Shown one piece after another: positions 11,555 to 16,013 of a stretch of DNA of 16,013 nt. Made by a program: the position numbers and the translations under genes. The stretch's first letter is position 1, and each line of letters begins with the position of its first letter. The stretch is from NCBI GenBank assembly GCA_020057445.1, contig JAGVFV010000089.1:1-16013 (forward strand). Direction: 5' to 3'. Source of the DNA: an archaeon. GTDB lineage: Archaea > Nanobdellota > Nanobdellia > Woesearchaeales > JAHJEM01. The notes beneath the pieces are model-generated. The model had not been told where the DNA came from, searched no databases, and saw only the letters and a program-made list of their open reading frames with translations.

Positions 11555-14074
11555 TGCTTTGCATATGCCGCTCGCCTGGCAGACACTTCCTGGCATACAA
11601 TTGCATTCCTGGCAGTCCTGCACCATCACTCCCTCCTGACTACAGAACCACGGCCTCGTCACAGAACAGCTACCCAAAGACACCAACTCCCCATTAAAAT
11701 CACAAGGCTCTATTTGAGACCCAACACACAGATCATACAAAGACTGAGACTGCAACTGCACCACCTCAGCCGAACTCAAAGGACGATCCCAGACAGCCAC
11801 CTCATCAATGATGCCATTGAACGCTCCTCCAGACTGACCAGCACCATAATGACCCAATGTCAGATCGGCCGTCGCCTTCTTTCTCGTCCCAATGAGCGTC
11901 AGCGAACCCTGAAGGACACCATTCACATAGAGCGAAGAAAGTCTCGAGAGAGAAACATAGGTCCCGACAAGATTCGTCCAGCTATTATCCACAATAGTAG
12001 GGGTTGCGATAGCATTCTCATCATTGGTGTTGTCATTCACAGACCATTTCAGCACAGTCGGACCGCTCCACTCAAAAGCATAGCTCCAAGGGTACAGGAC
12101 ATCGTTATTCGGCTCCACCCAAATCCCCTTCACCAATAATTCAGCATAGCTGTTCTGAAGGCCATCCCTCTTGAACCACACAGACACGGTCAGGCTGTCA
12201 GGATCAATCTCCGCCGCATGACTGATGTCAAACTTGTTTTCAGCAATTTTCACGTAGGAATACGCACCGCCGAACCTGCCGCCCGAAGTGTACGACGGAC
12301 ATGTACCAGTACATCGTGCATCATGCCCACGGCCTGTTTCATCAATGATAGGAGGCGTCGCATCATCAAAAGGAAGAAGCATCACAAGCCCATCACAAAG
12401 ACTTGCAGGATTAGCACAATCATGATCAGTAGTGTACGTACAACCAGAAGGGCAACAGCCGTCACCGTGTGCACATTGCATTTGTGCTGTACCGCTACAG
12501 GTTCCCTGACCGCACACATCACCAATCGTGCACGCAATGTTGTCATTGCAAACACTCGTCGTGAAGGTTGCAACGCACTGGCTGTTGACACACCTGCCGT
12601 CAACGCATGGCAGGTTGTCGAGCGAATTACAGTCGTTATCAACAGTACAACCAGACACGGTGATGTAATTCATCTTTGTCTCACCGTCCGAACCTTGAGC
12701 ATTAGTTGCGGTGAGCGTCACCGTGTATGTTCCAGATGCAGTGTATATCTTGCCAGGATTTTTTATTGTGGACGTTGTTCCGTCGCCAAAATTCCACAAC
12801 CAAGAAGTCGGACCATTCGAAGACTGATCAGTGAACGCCACCATCAAAGGCGCATTTCCAGAAGTCGGAACGCCGACAAATGCTGCTACAGGAGAAAGAA
12901 GCTGACCCCCTCCGATCGTGATGGGGAATCCGTTGGCGTTGACATTGCCGCTCGCGTCAGTGACGTAGAGGTAAACTTGCGATCCGATGGGGAAAGATCC
13001 TGTGTTGAGTTTGATAATAATGGAGCTTGGAGACCAAGTTGTTTGTGGAATCTGGATCTCGCGATGCGTGCTCGCATCGTACGTCGCTGCATTTCCGATC
13101 TCCACACGCGCTCGCGTATAGTCGACGTACGTATCGTCCCAATAGGTATAGGACGCGCCAGGACTTTCATCAGGGCATTCCGTTACAGCGTCATGACCGA
13201 GGTAATTGCCAAGCCAGATGCTGTGCCACATCGAAGGAGCAAGATCATCCCTCGTGCGGAATGTAACCTTGTCCACATATTCCACGCCGTCAATATAAAT
13301 TTGCGCCACACCATCCTCAGCCATGGGCGCCGAATTCTCCTTGAAATACATCTGCAAGTGGACCCAATGTTTATCTGCAGAAGACCACGTCCATGAGGTA
13401 TACGCAATCTCGTTCTCCTTGTGCACCTCAGTCGGCAGACTTTGAGAAAGGAGAGCGCCTTCATTCGAGTGGCAATAAATGTTAAAGAAGAGGTTTGGCA
13501 TGCCATCATACTGATTGGCATACAACCTGATGAGTTTATGGTTTCGCGAAGGAGGGCTTGCAGGATCGTAGAGGTACCACGTGTCGATGTAGACCTGAGT
13601 GATGTCTGTCGGAGAGTATATGCCGAATGCAGAGAGATACCTTCCGCTGTCAAACTTGGCCTTTGCTGAGCGTGCGGAATTCGGCCTCACATACGTCGCG
13701 CTGTATTCCGGCTCCCCATCAGGACCGCTCATATCAAATGCCCATCCAGAAAGATCATTTCCAGGAGTACCGCTCTCGAAGTTATCAAATTTCACCGGCG
13801 CTGCATTGGCCTTCGCCCCAAAACCACTCCCGCTGATCGTAACAGTCGAGCCGTGGGTGAACGTACCGCCAACTGAGGTGATGGTCGGCCCGACTGTGGT
13901 CTCTGCAACAGTCACGCTTGTACCCTTGGCTGCCTGGCCAACTTGGGATTCCCCCAATCCGATTTGCGATTCACGCGGTACTGCTTGACGACTGACCGTC
14001 AGCATGCAGATAATGGCGACGATGGCGACGATGGACACGAGCAACGGCAAGATGAGAAATGGTTTTTGTTTCAT
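11507..14074 (-). CDS. Exported multidomain surface protein (TIG-like, ConA-like, PKD, Cys-rich, LamG) with tail tag
   Basis: The protein has 855 residues. Residues 5-26 form a signal peptide or N-terminal anchor (short basic start, long hydrophobic stretch). Domains in order are: a TIG/IPT-like region about 62-93 (GPTITSVGG, GSGFG); a concanavalin-like beta domain about 95-325; a second Ig-like segment about 341-388; a PKD domain about 394-474 (WNFGDGTTST, GTYTVTLTATNAQG); a Cys-rich repeat region about 476-553; a LamG/concanavalin domain about 563-780 (GIIDEVAVWDRPLSSAEV); a second Cys-rich region 783-838; and the tail GGGSPVFAKRVFVKG (841-855). These modules suit carbohydrate or protein binding at the cell surface. 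The ATG at 14074 has GAGGAG six bases upstream; the longer frame to 14167 would include the TATA box. The many cysteines imply an oxidising exterior. The last 15 residues recur in the gene at the right edge. Confidence 0.92.
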   Translation of the reverse strand: MKQKPFLILPLLVSIVAIVAIICMLTVSRQAVPRESQIGLGESQVGQAAKGTSVTVAETTVGPTITSVGGTFTHGSTVTISGSGFGAKANAAPVKFDNFESGTPGNDLSGWAFDMSGPDGEPEYSATYVRPNSARSAKAKFDSGRYLSAFGIYSPTDITQVYIDTWYLYDPASPPSRNHKLIRLYANQYDGMPNLFFNIYCHSNEGALLSQSLPTEVHKENEIAYTSWTWSSADKHWVHLQMYFKENSAPMAEDGVAQIYIDGVEYVDKVTFRTRDDLAPSMWHSIWLGNYLGHDAVTECPDESPGASYTYWDDTYVDYTRARVEIGNAATYDASTHREIQIPQTTWSPSSIIIKLNTGSFPIGSQVYLYVTDASGNVNANGFPITIGGGQLLSPVAAFVGVPTSGNAPLMVAFTDQSSNGPTSWLWNFGDGTTSTIKNPGKIYTASGTYTVTLTATNAQGSDGETKMNYITVSGCTVDNDCNSLDNLPCVDGRCVNSQCVATFTTSVCNDNIACTIGDVCGQGTCSGTAQMQCAHGDGCCPSGCTYTTDHDCANPASLCDGLVMLLPFDDATPPIIDETGRGHDARCTGTCPSYTSGGRFGGAYSYVKIAENKFDISHAAEIDPDSLTVSVWFKRDGLQNSYAELLVKGIWVEPNNDVLYPWSYAFEWSGPTVLKWSVNDNTNDENAIATPTIVDNSWTNLVGTYVSLSRLSSLYVNGVLQGSLTLIGTRKKATADLTLGHYGAGQSGGAFNGIIDEVAVWDRPLSSAEVVQLQSQSLYDLCVGSQIEPCDFNGELVSLGSCSVTRPWFCSQEGVMVQDCQECNCMPGSVCQASGICKAGGGSPVFAKRVFVKG

Positions 14075-14080
14075 GGTCCT

Positions 14081-14130
14081 CTCCTCATATTTTACACTTA
14101 TTGCTCCCCTGAAATTTTGAATATATAAAT
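14081..14130 (-). promoter_or_regulatory. Promoter and Shine-Dalgarno of the exported protein gene
   Basis: Minus strand ATTTATATAT (14130-14121) predicts transcription from about 14100. GAGGAG (14086-14081) lies in the 26-nt leader, six bases from the ATG at 14074. This is a leadered gene, unlike the divergent protease gene. Confidence 0.55.
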
Positions 14131-14199
14131 GTTCAGGTTTCTCACTTTCTCGACCCTGTTTCCACACAGATGCGCATCTGCCAAGACATCACAATAATA

Positions 14200-14238
14200 A
14201 CCACCAAATAGTGGTAAAATACCGAAATATTTAAATAT
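14200..14238 (+). promoter_or_regulatory. Protease gene promoter: ACCAC-GTGGT dyad, GGTAAAATACC element, TATA box
   Basis: ACCAC (14200-14204) and GTGGT (14211-14215) form a dyad with a 6-base spacer. TAGTGGTAAAATACC (14209-14223) is identical to 10612-10626. ATATTTAAATAT (14227-14238) is the TATA box, about 27 nt from the ATG at 14260, giving a leaderless mRNA. The dyad also lies upstream of the divergent exported-protein promoter. Confidence 0.65.
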
Positions 14239-14259
14239 GAGTCCATCTTAAAAATCCCC

Positions 14260-15813
14260 ATGTCACCGACCATTCAAAGAATGCTGTTATTCATCTCCCT
14301 CATTCTCATCTTCATAGGACAGGTGACTGCATTTGAAGACCACGTTCAAGGCCAGGTCATCGTCCTCATCAAAGAAAACAATCTCGGAGATGGGGCGATC
14401 GAATCTGCTCTCCAAGAAAAAAGCCTGACGCAGTTTTCGGTCAAGCGGCTCTATGCAGAAGAACTCAAGACCCAGGAAGACATGCACAAGAAACGCCTCC
14501 TCCTCCTCACCTATGAAAAAGATATCGATGCATATGCAGAGGCGCAAGCGCTCATGCAATACCCTCTCGTCGATTATGCTGAACCGAACTATATCGGTGA
14601 AATCCAGACAATACCGAACGATCCATACTGGCAAAGCCAATGGGCACCGCAGAAGATCAACCTGGACGACGCCTACAACCTTACCATAGGCTCTCCAGAG
14701 GTCGTCATCGCAATCCTCGACAGCGGTGTCGACCAAGACCATCAAGACCTAGCGCAGAACCTCCTCCCAGGATATGACTTTGTCAATGAAGACGCAAATC
14801 CAGAAGACGACAATGGGCACGGCACGCGCATGGCAGGCATCGCAGCCGCAGTCATGAACAACAGCCTCGGCGTCGCTGGCACCTGTCCCTCGTGCAAGAT
14901 CCTTCCTGTCAAAGCAGGACGTAGCGACGGCTCATTCACCATATATGATTCATATCAAGCATTAGAGTATGCAGCTAACATGCACAACATCGAAGGCATC
15001 CCTGAAAATCCGAATCCTGCAGACGTCATCAGTATGAGCTTCCGCTTCAACAACCCCTCGACCAGCCTTGAGAATGGCGTAGCTGACGCGGCAAGCACTG
15101 GCGCCATCCTTCTTGCAGGCGCAGGCAATGACAACACCGATGCCATGAAATATCCTGCAGCATACGAACAGGTCATCGCTGTCGCGGCAACAGACCAGAA
15201 TGATGCCCGGATCTCCATCTCCAATTACGGCATATGGGTGGACATCGCAGCACCTGGCATTTCCATCTATACCACAACCCTTAATAATGGTTATACGACA
15301 TCGGCAGGGACATCTGCCGCGACGGCAATGACAGCAGGCCTCGTCGGCCTCATGCGGTCACGAAACCCGAGTCTTGACAAGGACCAGGCCCAGCAGATCC
15401 TCCAAGAAACCGCATCTCCAGTCACAGGATTTCCAGCTATCGGAGGCGGACGAATCGAAGCATACCAGGCAGTCTTTCACACGAATACGCAACCAATATT
15501 CTTCCCCATCAATGACGTGACAGTCACAGAACTCACCCCTGTCTCTATCGTCGCGCAAGGCATGGACCCGGATGACCAGCTCACCTTCACCATCAATGAC
15601 ACGAGATTCCAGAAAATCATCCTGCCTGCGCAAGGGGACATCCAACAGGCAAAATTCCTCTGGTTCACTAACTACCAGTCCGCAGGAATATATGCTTTCA
15701 CAATCACGGCAAGCGACGGCACCACCATAAAGACGCAAGAAGTCAGGGTTACGGTCATTGATAAGCCATTCGTGCCGCCAAGACGGATCATGGCTGCAGC
15801 CATGCCTGAATGA
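14260..15813 (+). CDS. Secreted subtilisin-like serine protease (S8 family)
   Basis: The 517-residue protein has a signal peptide (about 1-24, hydrophobic core LLFISLILIFIG) and an N-terminal propeptide (about 29-116, GQVIVLIKENN to DYAEPNYIGE, I9-inhibitor-like). A peptidase S8 domain follows with the catalytic triad Asp154 (ILDSGVD), His187 (NGHGTRMAG) and Ser352 (AGTSAATAM), and oxyanion Asn290 (AGAGN). The usual MAAP/MAxP after the catalytic Ser reads AATAMTAG, so the common Pro is missing. Cys209 and Cys212 (CPSC) may form a disulfide. Residues about 415-505 form a C-terminal beta domain of the Ig/cadherin-like type (TVTELTPVSIVAQGMDPDDQ). It would act outside the cell. It lies between two genes for exported proteins with the same tail, so processing of those proteins is a reasonable but unproved role. 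Confidence 0.95.
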   Translation: MSPTIQRMLLFISLILIFIGQVTAFEDHVQGQVIVLIKENNLGDGAIESALQEKSLTQFSVKRLYAEELKTQEDMHKKRLLLLTYEKDIDAYAEAQALMQYPLVDYAEPNYIGEIQTIPNDPYWQSQWAPQKINLDDAYNLTIGSPEVVIAILDSGVDQDHQDLAQNLLPGYDFVNEDANPEDDNGHGTRMAGIAAAVMNNSLGVAGTCPSCKILPVKAGRSDGSFTIYDSYQALEYAANMHNIEGIPENPNPADVISMSFRFNNPSTSLENGVADAASTGAILLAGAGNDNTDAMKYPAAYEQVIAVAATDQNDARISISNYGIWVDIAAPGISIYTTTLNNGYTTSAGTSAATAMTAGLVGLMRSRNPSLDKDQAQQILQETASPVTGFPAIGGGRIEAYQAVFHTNTQPIFFPINDVTVTELTPVSIVAQGMDPDDQLTFTINDTRFQKIILPAQGDIQQAKFLWFTNYQSAGIYAFTITASDGTTIKTQEVRVTVIDKPFVPPRRIMAAAMPE

Positions 15814-15951
15814 GCAACCCAACACGGGCATTTCTAGTGACCCGGCAGATCATTCTCTTAGGCAAAAACGCGCTCAATAGAGGCAAAATTAGCCCAAAAT
15901 TTTCAAGCACGAGCAGTCCTGACCAAGGTGAACACTGCTGTTTAATCCGTA

Positions 15952-15999
15952 TCAGCCTTTAACAAACACTCTTTTTGCAAAGACCGGAGAACCACCACC
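15952..15999 (-). repeat. C-terminal tail repeat, copy 2
   Basis: This is the second copy of the 48-base tail sequence seen at 11507-11554, in the same orientation and at the 3' end of another coding frame. Confidence 0.85.
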
Positions 16000-16013
16000 A
16001 CGCTTGCAATCAC
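15952..16013 (-). CDS. 3' end of another exported protein with the same tail (partial)
   Basis: The frame runs off the right edge. The visible residues are DCKRGGGSPVFAKRVFVKG followed by TGA. The 15-residue tail is identical to that of the 855-residue exported protein, and in both a Cys-Lys pair sits just before the glycines, suggesting that this protein also has a Cys-rich region before the tail. Too little is present to identify the rest. It is convergent with the protease gene, 138 bases from its stop. Confidence 0.75.
   Translation of the reverse strand, partial: DCKRGGGSPVFAKRVFVKG

Noticed and set aside
12218..13396. Long plus-strand frame opposite the exported protein gene
   Set aside because: It is an antisense shadow with Arg/Cys-rich low-complexity translation; the minus-strand frame has recognisable PKD and concanavalin-like domains over the same bases.
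15814..15951. Possible small gene or RNA between the protease gene and the right-edge gene
   Set aside because: I found no frame with start, promoter or motif, and no clear hairpin with a T-run.

Overview
The window looks like a piece of an archaeal chromosome. It encodes an archaeal-type ribosomal protein uS15 and a type II methionine aminopeptidase whose metal-ligand positions closely match the Pyrococcus enzyme. Most genes are preceded by a TATA box (TTTATA/TTTAAA) centred about 26 nt upstream of the ATG, the usual layout of leaderless archaeal transcripts. Small genes, short intergenic gaps and many lineage-restricted membrane proteins suggest an uncultured DPANN/Woesearchaeota-like lineage, but that placement is inference.

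Layout. 1-1068 (+): two abutting paralogous genes for extracytoplasmic proteins, the first truncated by the window edge. 1065-2276 (-): a coiled-coil GGDEF protein and a two-helix membrane protein. 2413-2589 (+): a 58-residue zinc-ribbon protein. 2586-4392 (-): an ABC1/UbiB-like kinase in an operon with a phasin-like helical protein. 4547-6967 (+): a CorA-type metal transporter and a GT-B-fold transferase-like protein. 6969-8590 (-): methionine aminopeptidase and a two-helix membrane protein. 8706-9509 (-): two unrecognised ORFs in one frame separated by a single TGA. 9720-10175 (+): uS15. 10296-10505 (-): an AbrB-like regulator. 10664-11380 (+): an unrecognised soluble protein. 11507-14074 (-): an 855-residue exported multidomain protein (TIG-like, concanavalin-like, PKD, Cys-rich, LamG). 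14260-15813 (+): a secreted subtilisin-like protease. 15952 to the edge (-): the tail of another exported protein.

Two observations stand out. First, the 855-residue exported protein and the gene cut by the right edge end in the same 15 residues (GGGSPVFAKRVFVKG). The two copies differ only at two synonymous positions, and a secreted protease gene lies between them. This looks like a cell-surface locus with a shared C-terminal tag, possibly a sorting or processing signal. Second, four promoters (GGDEF gene, the 9509 ORF, the 10664 gene and the protease gene) share a (T)GGTAAAA element, often within a small dyad, at nearly constant distance upstream of the TATA box. This suggests a small regulon linking surface, signalling and unknown genes. 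A divergently encoded AbrB-like protein beside one of these boxes is one candidate regulator.

First genes of transcription units mostly look leaderless. Internal or leadered genes (phasin-like, uS15, AbrB-like, exported protein) carry purine-rich Shine-Dalgarno sequences. No gap exceeds 300 bases, and I see no CRISPR array, insertion sequence, rRNA or convincing tRNA gene.
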